From: DATAEU01 sp046724395
Lineage (GTDB): Bacteria > Actinomycetota > UBA4738 > HRBIN12
Length of the DNA: 18,740 nucleotides
Assembly (NCBI GenBank): GCA_046724395.1
Contig: JBKOWM010000134.1
Location: 1 to 18,740, forward strand
Direction of reading: 5' to 3'
Shown here: positions 5,868 to 14,052 of the stretch, piece by piece
Layout: each line of letters starts with the position of its first letter
Numbering within the stretch: position 1 is the stretch's first letter
Made by a program: the position numbers and the translations under genes
The notes under the pieces: generated by a model
What the model was told of the DNA's origin: nothing
What the model saw: the letters and a program-made list of their open reading frames with translations, nothing else
The model's database searches: none

Positions 5868-6937
5868 GTCAACGGTGCCGCGACGAGTCCGGCGCAGCGG
5901 CCGTCGTGATCGCCCTTCTGATGCTGGCGATCGTCGGCTTGCTCTCCCTCGCGGCAGACGGCGGGCTCCTGTGGGCGAAGTACCGCGAGATCCGAACCGC
6001 AAACGACGCCGCCGCGCTGGCAGCCGCGTATTCGTGCGCCGTCGGCGAAGGTCTCACCGGCGCCGACGCGGAAGCCAACAGCATCGCTTCGGCGAACGTC
6101 TCCGATGCCGCGCCAACGCTGTCCGCGAGCTACCCGGAGGGCTGCACGGTTTCCGGTGGCCACGTCACGGTGTTCTACGGAGGCGAACAGGCCCTCATGT
6201 TCGGCCCGGCGATCGGAGTCTCGTCGCCGCGGGACGTCGCGGCGCAGGCGACGGCGACGTGGGGAGGAGCGGGCGGCGGCACCAATGTCGCACCGCTGAT
6301 GCTGTCGCTCGACCGGCTCTCGACATGCGACATCCCGGATGGTCCGAATCTCGTCATCGGCGTCACCAGGTGCTTCTTCTGGTGGGACAACGGGACGCAG
6401 AGGGACACAACGGCGCTCACGAACGCCGAGTGGGGTCTCGTCGACCTTCGCACCTGGGGCGTAGATCCGGCGGGACCGTGCGGCGGCAACGTCAGCCAGA
6501 GCGAGGTCGGATCGTGGATCGGGGAAGGCTTCCCGGGCTCGCTGCTGATCGACCCCTCACCCGAGTACGTGTGCCGAGGAAGCGGGTTCCAGGGCAGCGC
6601 CCTGAACAACGACATCGACGCACAGGCCGGCAGCATCCTGTTCTTCCCGGTCAATGACCCCATGCAACAGGTGCAGTCCGGCGGCACGCTCTGCCGCCCG
6701 GACGGCATCGACGGCTCGTGCACGGTCGAGAAGTACGCCATCGTCGGGTTCGCCGCGCTCGAGATCCTGAACGTCTGGACAGGCCAGCAGGCGCAGGACC
6801 GATGCGGCCATCCGGCCGCGAACAACGGCAGCATTCGCTGCCTCGAGGTCGTCTGGCAGGGCTTCCAGCCCGGCGGCCTCGCCCCGAACCCGAACGTGCC
6901 GAACCTCGGGCTGTTCGCGGTCGCGCTCACCGGATGA
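5858..6937 (+). CDS. TadG-like pilus-assembly protein (Tad N-terminal domain)
   Basis: ATG 5858 overlaps the tadE end. The 359-aa protein opens MRVSQRCRDESGAAAVVIAL and continues LLMLAIVGLLSLAADGG. This is the N-terminal membrane segment typical of putative Flp pilus-assembly TadE/TadG-like proteins, followed by the conserved LWAKYREIRTANDAAALAAA stretch. The remaining 280 residues are extracytoplasmic, rich in Gly/Asn and Cys (C136-type pairs such as RLSTCDI, TRCFFWW, GPCGG, YVCRG, TLCRP, GSCTV, DRCGH, IRCLE), so several disulphides are likely. TadG proteins often have a VWA domain; none is seen here, while the TadB-like gene in this locus carries one. A ribosome binding site for the next gene lies just beyond the stop. 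Confidence 0.8.
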   Translation: MRVSQRCRDESGAAAVVIALLMLAIVGLLSLAADGGLLWAKYREIRTANDAAALAAAYSCAVGEGLTGADAEANSIASANVSDAAPTLSASYPEGCTVSGGHVTVFYGGEQALMFGPAIGVSSPRDVAAQATATWGGAGGGTNVAPLMLSLDRLSTCDIPDGPNLVIGVTRCFFWWDNGTQRDTTALTNAEWGLVDLRTWGVDPAGPCGGNVSQSEVGSWIGEGFPGSLLIDPSPEYVCRGSGFQGSALNNDIDAQAGSILFFPVNDPMQQVQSGGTLCRPDGIDGSCTVEKYAIVGFAALEILNVWTGQQAQDRCGHPAANNGSIRCLEVVWQGFQPGGLAPNPNVPNLGLFAVALTG

Positions 6938-6956
6938 GGTCGAGGAGGAGATCGAC

Positions 6957-7661
6957 GTGAAGAGAGGCATGCTCACCACCCTGGTCGTCGTGCTGCTCGC
7001 GCTTGCGGCGGCGGCCGGAGTGTTCCTGTTCATGAGCAGCGTTCGCGACCGGGCCGAGGCCGGCCGAGTGACAGTCGACGTGATCGTTGCGTCGCGGGAC
7101 GTCCCCGCCGGCCAGGACCTCGACCCGCTGATCGACGGTGGGGTCTTCCACTCCGAGGCCGTCGATCGCGAGGACCTGTTGCCCGGCGTCATCACGGACG
7201 TCTACCAGCTCCGCGGTCAACGAACCGCCTATCCGATCCTCGCCGGGGAGCAGATCGCGAGTGCCAGGCTCGCCGGACCGCTGCAGGCCCCCGGCGGCAC
7301 GCTCGGGATTCCCGACCACTTTCAGGCAGCCTCGATCACTCTCGAGCCGCAGCGCATCGTCGCCGGCGCGCCGGAACAGGGCGATCGCGTCGAGGTCTTC
7401 GGAACATTCAGCGCAAAGGCAAACGGAAACCAGACCACGTACGTCGTCATCAGAGACGCGTTGGTCCTCGCCGTTGCCCGGCCCGACGCGGACGTCGGCT
7501 CGCCGACGTCGGCGAGCGTGACGGCGACGCTCGCGGTGACGCCGGAGCAGGCCGCCGCCCTGATCTTTGCGCAGGAACAGGGCCACGTCTGGCTCACGCT
7601 CCTTCCTCCGAACCAATCCGGCGTCGAGGTTCGCCCCGTATCGCTGAGGGCGCTGCCATGA
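6957..7661 (+). CDS. cpaB: CpaB/RcpC family Flp pilus assembly protein (SAF domain)
   Basis: The 234-aa product has an N-terminal membrane anchor (LTTLVVVLLALAAAAGVFLF, residues 6-25). A SAF-type domain follows with the family's VIVASRDVPAGQDLDPLI and a later YPILAGEQIASARLA. The C-terminal RcpC-type region contains GDRVEVFGTFS and NQTTYVVIRDALVLAVARP, and ends with the common TLAVTPEQAAALIFAQEQGH. In diderms CpaB links to the secretin; in monoderms lacking a secretin it probably acts in the wall-side part of the machine. GTG 6957 follows GAGGAGGAG at normal spacing. The final ATGA overlaps the next start by four bases. Confidence 0.88.
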   Translation: MKRGMLTTLVVVLLALAAAAGVFLFMSSVRDRAEAGRVTVDVIVASRDVPAGQDLDPLIDGGVFHSEAVDREDLLPGVITDVYQLRGQRTAYPILAGEQIASARLAGPLQAPGGTLGIPDHFQAASITLEPQRIVAGAPEQGDRVEVFGTFSAKANGNQTTYVVIRDALVLAVARPDADVGSPTSASVTATLAVTPEQAAALIFAQEQGHVWLTLLPPNQSGVEVRPVSLRALP

Positions 7662-8851
7662 CGGAGCCTCGCATCGTCGCCGTCGGCGGCGGGCCATCCT
7701 TCCCGGTCGACGTCGCCCGGGCGATGGGCGGATCCGCAGACGCCATTCCCTGGCTGCCCTCGCCGTCGAGTGCGCAGCGGGCAATGACGGACGGCCAGCA
7801 GGGGTTCGACGTTGTCGTGCTGGCGCCCTCTGTCAACGACGACGAGGCCATCGCGCTCGCGGAGTTCGCGGCAAAGGAGTCGCCGACCACGGCTGTCCTG
7901 CTCGTTCGCGATGTCCCGGTGGACGGGTCGTTCCCGAGACTCGTCAGGGGCGGCGTTCGCGACGTTGTCGACCTGACCAGGGGCAAGAGCGAGTTCAGGG
8001 ATGCGATGCACCGTGCGGTCGAGTGGGCGGCCGGGATGCGAGGGACGGCGAGTTTCAACCGCTCCGCCGGCAGGGCCGGCGTGATCGTGTCGATCTTCTC
8101 CACCAAGGGAGGCACGGGCAAGACGTTCCTCGCGTGCAACCTGGCGGCGGCGCTCGCCGAGAAGTCGCGCTCGACGGTTGGGCTCCTCGACCTCGACCAC
8201 GACCTTGGTGATGTCTTTGCATACTTCGGAGGGGAGCCGAGTAGAACGCTTCAGGAGCTGTTGGACCAGGACGGCGCGACCGATGCCCAGGCCATCGCAC
8301 AGCTCGGCACACCGCTAGCCAAGGGCATCACGGGGTTCGGTTCCCGGCCGGATCCTAGGGCCGAGCCGATCCCGGGCGCCGCGATGGCGAGGTTCCTCGG
8401 CAAGCTGAGAGTGGCGTTTCCGTTCTCGGTGATCGACGCCACGTGCGAGTACTCGGATCATGTCCTTTCGGCGCTCGATCTGTCCGACGCCATCTGTCTG
8501 GTGAGCGGACTGGATGCGATCGGTGTCCGTCATCTGTCGATGGCGATGCAAACGTTGGAGAACCTGGGGGTACGCCGCGACCGCCTCCGTTACGTGGTGA
8601 ACCGAGCGGACAGGAAGGTGAGCCTGGAGGTCCAGGACGTCGAGCGACTCCTCGGCATCCAAGTCGACGGCCGTATCTCTTCGAGTCCTCTCGTTCCCCG
8701 CTCCATCAACCGGGCCAAGCTCCTGTGGTTCGACGAGCGCCGGTCCGACGTCGCGCGGGAGATCGACGCACTTGCGAACCGCCTGATGGCAACGCTGGCT
8801 CCAGCGGCGGGCGAAGTTCGACGCAGCCGTCGTCTGGCGAGGAAGGGGTAG
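7658..8851 (+). CDS. cpaE: CpaE/TadZ family ATPase (pilus localisation factor)
   Basis: The 397-aa protein has an N-terminal degenerate receiver-like domain (about residues 1-125: VVVLAPSVNDDEAIALAEFA, then LLVRDVPVD) and a MinD/ParA-type ATPase domain. The deviant Walker A is KGGTGKT at residues 150-156 (IVSIFSTKGGTGKTFLACNL), followed by LLDLDHDLGDVFAYFG (about 176-191). Family members place the Tad machine at a cell pole or site and interact with the TadA ATPase. The C-terminal half has MinD-like VNRADRKVSLEVQDVERLLG. It overlaps cpaB by four bases and is followed three bases later by tadA, so it is part of one operon. Confidence 0.9.
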   Translation: MTEPRIVAVGGGPSFPVDVARAMGGSADAIPWLPSPSSAQRAMTDGQQGFDVVVLAPSVNDDEAIALAEFAAKESPTTAVLLVRDVPVDGSFPRLVRGGVRDVVDLTRGKSEFRDAMHRAVEWAAGMRGTASFNRSAGRAGVIVSIFSTKGGTGKTFLACNLAAALAEKSRSTVGLLDLDHDLGDVFAYFGGEPSRTLQELLDQDGATDAQAIAQLGTPLAKGITGFGSRPDPRAEPIPGAAMARFLGKLRVAFPFSVIDATCEYSDHVLSALDLSDAICLVSGLDAIGVRHLSMAMQTLENLGVRRDRLRYVVNRADRKVSLEVQDVERLLGIQVDGRISSSPLVPRSINRAKLLWFDERRSDVAREIDALANRLMATLAPAAGEVRRSRRLARKG

Positions 8852-8854
8852 GCC

Positions 8855-10177
8855 ATGTCGATCGCGGACCGGCTGTCACGGCAGGAACTGCCCGATCGGG
8901 GCGCGGAGGTGCGCGACCGGATCCAGGAACGACTCGTCGAGGTGCTCGGGTCGCGTCTGCGCGACGACGCGATGACGGACAGCGATCTTCGCCGCCTGGT
9001 CGATGGCCGGATGCGAGAGCTCCTGGCGGAGGAGGCCGTCCCGCTGTCGGTCCAGGAAAAGGCGCAGATCATCCGGCAGATTGGAGACAACATTCTGGGT
9101 CTCGGACCGCTCGAGCCGTTCATCCGCGATCCGGACATCACAGAGATCATGGTAAACGGCCACCGCGCAGTGTATGTCGAGCGCGCCGGAAAGATCCACC
9201 GCACCGACGCGGCGTTCAGGACAGAAGACGACCTTCGGCGGGCGATCGACAAGATCGTCGGTCGAGTGGGACGCCGAGTCGACGACGCATCGCCGTATGT
9301 CGATGCGCGTCTGGCGGACGGGTCTCGGGTGAATGCGATCATCCCGCCGCTTTCGGTGAAGGGATCGGCGCTCACAATTCGCAAGTTCTCGGCCGATCCG
9401 TTTACGGCCAAGGACCTCGTCGACTTCGGCACGTTGACGCCGAAGCTCGTCGGTTTCCTCGACGCCTGCGTTCGCGGCAGACTCAACATCCTTGTCTCGG
9501 GGGGAACCGGCGCGGGAAAGACAACTCTGCTCAACTCCCTCTCCGGATCCCTTCCCGAGGACGAGCGGATCATCACGATTGAGGACTCCGCCGAGCTGCG
9601 GCTCCAGCAGCCGCATGTCGTCTCGCTGGAGTCGCGACCGCCGAACATCGAAGGCGAAGGCGAAATTACGATCAGGGACCTCGTGCGAAACGCGTTGCGA
9701 ATGCGTCCCGACCGGATCGTCGTCGGTGAGGTCCGCGGCGGCGAGACGCTCGACATGCTGCAGGCGATGAACACCGGTCACGACGGTTCGATCAGCACCA
9801 TCCACGCGAACTCCCCGCGCGACGTCCTGTCGCGTCTCGAGACCCTTGCGTTGATGGCGGGGATGGACCTCACGATCCGAGCGGTCCGAGAGCAGGTCGC
9901 GGCCGCGATCGATCTGATCGTCCACCTCGCTCGCCTACAGGACGGGGTTCGCAGGGTGACGAGCGTGACCGAGGTCGTCGGAATGGAGGGCGACGTCATC
10001 ACGCTCCAAGATCTGTTCCAGTTCGAGGTCGAGGGGGGACTCGACGACAACGGTCGGCTTCGGGGTCGGCTGGGGCCGACGGGACTGCGCCCCCACTTCC
10101 TGGAGCGCCTCGCCGATCGCGACGTGCACCTGGACGCGTCCTGGTTCGCGCCGTTGCCGGGGAGGCAGCCGTGGTGA
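8855..10177 (+). CDS. tadA: TadA/CpaF family type II/IV secretion ATPase
   Basis: At 440 aa this is a full-length CpaF/TadA motor ATPase. Visible parts are an N-terminal helical domain (1-80), the sensing domain with FIRDPDITEIMVNGHRAVYV (89-108), Walker A GGTGAGKT (216-223), the Asp box IITIEDSAEL (239-248), Walker B RIVVGEVRGGE (287-297) and the His box GHDGSISTIHANSP (308-321). It hydrolyses ATP as a cytoplasmic hexamer to drive pilin extraction and pilus growth (and possibly retraction) through the TadB/TadC platform. The ATG follows an AAGGGG ribosome binding site. Its end overlaps the next gene by seven bases. All catalytic motifs are intact. Confidence 0.95.
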   Translation: MSIADRLSRQELPDRGAEVRDRIQERLVEVLGSRLRDDAMTDSDLRRLVDGRMRELLAEEAVPLSVQEKAQIIRQIGDNILGLGPLEPFIRDPDITEIMVNGHRAVYVERAGKIHRTDAAFRTEDDLRRAIDKIVGRVGRRVDDASPYVDARLADGSRVNAIIPPLSVKGSALTIRKFSADPFTAKDLVDFGTLTPKLVGFLDACVRGRLNILVSGGTGAGKTTLLNSLSGSLPEDERIITIEDSAELRLQQPHVVSLESRPPNIEGEGEITIRDLVRNALRMRPDRIVVGEVRGGETLDMLQAMNTGHDGSISTIHANSPRDVLSRLETLALMAGMDLTIRAVREQVAAAIDLIVHLARLQDGVRRVTSVTEVVGMEGDVITLQDLFQFEVEGGLDDNGRLRGRLGPTGLRPHFLERLADRDVHLDASWFAPLPGRQPW

Positions 10178-12093
10178 CCCGACGCCATGGCGTGCTCGCT
10201 CTGTTCCCGTTGGCCCTGCTCGTTGCGTTGGTGCTTCCGGGTCGGCGCGCCGAGGCGCAGCCGGGTGTCTCCATTCGCGACGTCGACGTCTCGAGGTTCC
10301 CCATCGTCCGGGTGGTCGTGAGCACGCCGCAAACGGTCTCGCTTGGCACGCGCAACGTGAGGGCGATAGAGAATGGCGCCTCGGTGGCGGTCACCGACGT
10401 CTCTCCGCTCGGCCGTGTGAGCGGCGGCGTGGATGCGGCGCTCGCGATCGACGTTTCGAACAGCATGCGCGGCGACCCCTTGCGAACGGCACTGGCGGCG
10501 GCGCAGACGTTCGTCGCCGGTGTTCCGGACTCGATGCCGATCGGCGTCGTGACGTTCTCGGATCGGCCCGTCGTGCTGTCTCCCCTGTCGGATGACCGGG
10601 CATCGGTCGAAGACGCTGTCCGATCGATCGGTAGCTCCACGTCGGCCGGAACCGCCGTGTACGAGGCCGTCGCGGCCGCCGCGGGCATGTTCCAGGGGGA
10701 CGCGAGCCGTCAGCACAACCTGGTCCTCGTGACGGACGGGCGCGACACGGCCGGCGACCTCGATCTCGCCGGGGCGGTGTCGGCCGCGAAAGCGGCTCAC
10801 ATGCACGTCTTCACGATCGGCCTGGCCGGACCGACGACGGACGAGACGCCGCTTCGGGCACTCGCGCGCGCGACCGGCGGAACCTATGCCGCGATCTCGC
10901 AGGACGAGCTGAGCTCGGTCTACTCGGGGCTGGCGCGTGAGTTCAGCGGCCAATACGTCGTGACGTATCGGTCGAAGGCCCCCCTCGGCGTCGAGGTCAC
11001 GCTGTCGCTGCAGCTTCCCACCGGTTCCACATCGGCCGGGTTCCTCGCACCCGGACCGACAGGACAGCCCAATGAAAGCGCTGCGTCTTCTGCGGATGGA
11101 CCGGGCTTCTGGACTGAGCCGATCGGGATGGGCGTGATCGGCGCGCTGACGTTCTCGACCGTCGCCGGTCTGGGTCTTTCCCTCGCGCACGGAGATGCTC
11201 GTCGCCGGCGAGAGCGGGCCCTTCGCTCGCGACTTGCGTCACACGTCGGCGAGCCCGGCTGGACGACCGACGCGGGGACGGCGTTCGGGCGCGCGGGTCT
11301 CGTGCCCGCGCCGGTCGCGCAGTTCGCCGACACGGTCGTCGGCGAGACGGCCGCCGGCCGCAGGCTCGCCCGCCGACTGGAGCATGCGGGCTGGTCGATC
11401 AAAGCGGGCGAGTTCATCGCGATCCTGGTCTTCGCGGCTGTCGTGCTCGGAGTGATTGGCTTCGTGCTCGCGGATGTGATCGGCGCGGTCGCCGGCGTGG
11501 TCGTCGGAGCGCTCACGCCTCGCCTCGTGCTCGGAAACGCCGTGGCACGGCGCCAGGCGGCGATCCAAGCCCAGCTCGCCGACACCCTGATGGTGATCGC
11601 GAGCTCGATGCGGGCCGGTCATAGCTTCCTCCAGTCGCTCGACTCGGCGAGCAAGGAGATCGATCAGCCCGCGGCGGGCGAGTTCGGCCGGGTTCTGCAG
11701 GAGATCCGGCTCGGTCGCGATACAGACGCCGCCCTCGAAGCGCTCGTCGAGCGCGTCGGGAGTCAGGACCTCGAATGGGCCGTCACGGCGATCAAGATCC
11801 AACGCAAGATCGGGGGCAACCTGGCGGAGGTCCTCGAGACCGTCGCGAACACCATCCGGGAACGTGACACGCTCCGCCGACAGATGCGTGTTCTCTCGGC
11901 GGAGGGACGGATCTCCGCCGCGGTGCTCTCGGTGCTGCCGGTCCTCATCGCGAGCTATCTCATGATCGTGAATCCCGACTACCTGCGAACGCTGGTCACG
12001 ACGACCCCCGGGATCATCATCTCGGTCTCGGCCGCCTGCCTGATGGCCATCGGTTACGTCTGGATGAGAAAGATGGTGAAGCTCGATGTTTGA
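10171..12093 (+). CDS. tadB: VWA domain-TadB fusion: pilus inner-membrane platform protein with a secreted von Willebrand A domain
   Basis: At 640 aa it is roughly twice the size of a standard TadB (about 300 aa). Residues 1-30 form a Sec-type signal ending GRRAEAQ. A VWA domain spans about 85-255 with a complete metal-ion-dependent adhesion site: DVSNS (D94, S96, S98), GT (T161) and TDG (D189). A short linker and a first membrane segment (about 318-338) precede the TadB part: paired helices at 415-450, the type II secretion F domain (about 467-585, with IASSMRAGHSFLQSLDSAS and IQRKIGGNLAEVLE) and two C-terminal helices (583-603, 613-632). The predicted topology puts VWA outside and the F domain in the cytoplasm. 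The GTG start at 10171 follows GGGGAGG. No frameshift separates the parts, so this is a true fusion. Confidence 0.9.
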   Translation: MVTRRHGVLALFPLALLVALVLPGRRAEAQPGVSIRDVDVSRFPIVRVVVSTPQTVSLGTRNVRAIENGASVAVTDVSPLGRVSGGVDAALAIDVSNSMRGDPLRTALAAAQTFVAGVPDSMPIGVVTFSDRPVVLSPLSDDRASVEDAVRSIGSSTSAGTAVYEAVAAAAGMFQGDASRQHNLVLVTDGRDTAGDLDLAGAVSAAKAAHMHVFTIGLAGPTTDETPLRALARATGGTYAAISQDELSSVYSGLAREFSGQYVVTYRSKAPLGVEVTLSLQLPTGSTSAGFLAPGPTGQPNESAASSADGPGFWTEPIGMGVIGALTFSTVAGLGLSLAHGDARRRRERALRSRLASHVGEPGWTTDAGTAFGRAGLVPAPVAQFADTVVGETAAGRRLARRLEHAGWSIKAGEFIAILVFAAVVLGVIGFVLADVIGAVAGVVVGALTPRLVLGNAVARRQAAIQAQLADTLMVIASSMRAGHSFLQSLDSASKEIDQPAAGEFGRVLQEIRLGRDTDAALEALVERVGSQDLEWAVTAIKIQRKIGGNLAEVLETVANTIRERDTLRRQMRVLSAEGRISAAVLSVLPVLIASYLMIVNPDYLRTLVTTTPGIIISVSAACLMAIGYVWMRKMVKLDV

Positions 12094-13009
12094 GCAGACG
12101 TACGCGATCGCCGCCGTCGCGGGGACGTTCCTCGCGGTGTTGCTGTCGGGTCTCATGTTCGTAAGCGTCTCGCAGAGCCGGCGGTCCGCCCGCGTCCTCA
12201 AGAGGCATCTCGAGACGGCAGGAGTCACCGTCGGAGGCACCGGTGCCACTCCATCATTCTCGGAGCGCGTGTTCGAGCCGGCGATCACCCGGTTCTCTCG
12301 AGCGGCGTCCCGCCTGACTCCGGCCGGTCTGCGACGAGGCGTCTCGAGGCGGCTGATCCTCGCCGGCAGCTCCGCGCGCTGGACGGCCGAGGTCTTCCTC
12401 GGAGCACAGATAGCCGTAACCATCGGCTTCGGCGTGTTGGGCTTCGTCGTCGGGTCGACAGGGCAGCCGCGCGTACTCGGGCCGTTCTGGATCCCCCTGT
12501 TGGCGTTCGCGGCCTACGTCGCGCCGTTGGCGGCGCTCGACAGGAGGGCGCAGCACCGACAGGAACAGATCCGTCGGATGATGGCCGACGCGATCGACCT
12601 CCTCACGATCAGCGTCGAGGCGGGCCTCGCGTTCGATGCCGCGTTGCTCCACGCACGCCGATCCATGAAGGGACCACTCTCGGAGGAGATCGGCCGAATG
12701 CTCCACGAGATGCAACTGGGGGTCAAGCGAAGCGAAGCGATGCGGCACTTGTCCGACCGGACGAACGTCCCCGAGCTGCGGAGCTTCGTCCTCGCCATGG
12801 TGCAGGCCGACGTCTTCGGCGTCAGCGTCGGCAACGTGTTGCGGGCTCAGTCACAGGAGCTACGAACGAAGCGTCGGCAGCGAGGGGAGGAACGCGCGAT
12901 GAAGACGCCGGTCAAGCTGCTCTTCCCGATGACGATCTGCATCCTCCCAGCCCTGCTGGTGCTGGTGATCGGTCCCGCCGCGATCCGCATCGCGCACGTC
13001 CTGTTGTGA
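12086..13009 (+). CDS. tadC: TadC family pilus platform protein (T2SF domain)
   Basis: The 307-aa protein has an N-terminal helix (about 7-28), a basic cytoplasmic stretch, paired helices (about 103-150), a type II secretion F domain (about 160-275, with MMADAIDLLTISVEAGLAFD and LRAQSQELRTKRRQRGEERA) and a C-terminal helix ending in KLLFPMTICILPALLVLVIG. TadB and TadC together form the inner-membrane platform on which TadA acts. The ATG at 12086 overlaps the end of the VWA-TadB gene by eight bases. This is the last gene of the locus; the next gene points the other way, and no prepilin peptidase gene follows. Confidence 0.92.
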   Translation: MFEQTYAIAAVAGTFLAVLLSGLMFVSVSQSRRSARVLKRHLETAGVTVGGTGATPSFSERVFEPAITRFSRAASRLTPAGLRRGVSRRLILAGSSARWTAEVFLGAQIAVTIGFGVLGFVVGSTGQPRVLGPFWIPLLAFAAYVAPLAALDRRAQHRQEQIRRMMADAIDLLTISVEAGLAFDAALLHARRSMKGPLSEEIGRMLHEMQLGVKRSEAMRHLSDRTNVPELRSFVLAMVQADVFGVSVGNVLRAQSQELRTKRRQRGEERAMKTPVKLLFPMTICILPALLVLVIGPAAIRIAHVLL

Positions 13010-13122
13010 TCGAGTTCTTACGGCGATACGAGGACGCGGGCGAACGCACACTCGTCCAGAGCCGTCGCGCGTTCTGGGAGTTGAGCGCTGTTGTCGATCC
13101 CGTTTAGCACGTACGGCGGTGT

Positions 13123-13137
13123 CCCGCGTGTCGCGGG
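13123..13137. terminator. Hairpin between the convergent tadC and minus-strand secreted-protein genes
   Basis: CCCGCG pairs with CGCGGG around a TGT loop in the 139-base gap between two convergent genes. It has no T-run on either side, so it is a weak terminator candidate at best. Its convergent position is the main support. Confidence 0.3.
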
Positions 13138-13148
13138 TGCTTCAGCGA

Positions 13149-13445
13149 TTACGTGGCGGCGAAGTTGTCGATCACGTTGATTGGGGCGGGCACCATCCCC
13201 GCCTCCGGCGTCTCCATCACGCACAGCATCCGGTCGTCGTTGATGTCGAATCCGACAAGAACGCCTTCCGGATCGGGAAGGTCGGGCGGGGGCGGCCACC
13301 GATCCATGATCTCCGCGAACGTCAGCGGCCCTTGGAAGGCCGGCGGGCATCCCGCCGACGGACCAGCAGCGTGTGCGACCGGGACCGAGCCGACGACGAC
13401 GGATGATGCAATCGCCGCCACGAGGAACAGCCGCTTGGAACTCAT
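13149..13445 (-). CDS. Small secreted protein, 98 aa, unknown function
   Basis: ATG 13445 follows an excellent AGGAGGGGGTG ribosome binding site. The product has a classical signal peptide (MSSKRLFLVAAIASSVVVGS, then VPVAHA) with cleavage expected after AHA. The mature part of about 72 aa contains GCPPAFQGPLTFAEIMDRW, a Pro-rich PPPPDLPDPEG, then VLVGFDINDDRMLCVMETP, and ends INVIDNFAAT. The layout of CP..F near the start and a D-x-N-x-D...CV motif in the middle resembles small exported actinobacterial proteins with a DxNxDxxxC motif; the two Cys could form a disulphide. An open frame extends upstream to 13589 but lacks a good start. No function is assigned. Confidence 0.7.
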   Translation of the reverse strand: MSSKRLFLVAAIASSVVVGSVPVAHAAGPSAGCPPAFQGPLTFAEIMDRWPPPPDLPDPEGVLVGFDINDDRMLCVMETPEAGMVPAPINVIDNFAAT

Positions 13446-13632
13446 CTGCACCCCCTCCTGCTCGGTTTCGGAATAACGCACCGCCTCTCGGCCGACAGCC
13501 CCATCTCGGGTAGTCATTCGTGGGCCGCATGTAGATCGGCTGAACATCGATGCGCTTCGGAACCGACCGCTGAAAGGGCTACCGTTCACCGGCCCCGGTG
13601 GACCCCAACGCTCAGTCTCGTTCAGTGGGGAA

Positions 13633-13776
13633 CTAGTCCTGCGGGCCTTTGCCGACCCGGAAGATCAAGTAGTACACGGCGTACGCGGCGGCCACGACCA
13701 GGCCAATCGTGGCGATCACCCAGAGCGCGCCGGGTATGCGCGCGATCACAACCGTCGACTCGAACCCGCCAGGCAT
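13633..13776 (-). CDS. 47-aa single-helix membrane microprotein
   Basis: ATG 13776, preceded by AAGAGGA eight bases upstream, opens MPGGFESTVVIARIPGALWV and continues IATIGLVVAAAYAVYYLIFR, ending VGKGPQD at TAG 13633. One membrane helix spans about residues 17-40, with a basic/polar tail after it, so the C-terminus is probably cytoplasmic. Protein-like composition, a reasonable ribosome binding site and a clean end support a real gene. It lies upstream of the secreted-protein gene on the same strand, about 190 bases away. No family is recognised. Confidence 0.55.
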   Translation of the reverse strand: MPGGFESTVVIARIPGALWVIATIGLVVAAAYAVYYLIFRVGKGPQD

Positions 13777-14052
13777 CGGAAGAATCCTCTTGCGCGACCC
13801 TGCCGCAAAGCGTCCGTGCCGTCAAATGGACCGCTGGCGCCTCCGTCGGCTCGCTCCTGCTGTCGCAACACGTGCTCCTCGCCGCGCGAATGCCTCTTGG
13901 ACGGACCGGCATATGACGGGTTGGACTTTGACTGGTTCGATTCGCGCATCGGACGCTCGTTCCCTCTTGACCCTGATCGGCAGCCAGAGCCAGGATGACG
14001 GAGCCGACATACGGGAGGGACCATCATCGTTCGCCGTAAGGGAATCGTCGTT

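Noticed and set aside
9778..12423. Long minus-strand open frames (470 and 394 codons) opposite tadA, VWA-tadB and tadC
   Set aside because: They are antisense shadows of intact, motif-complete genes and have no recognisable motifs.
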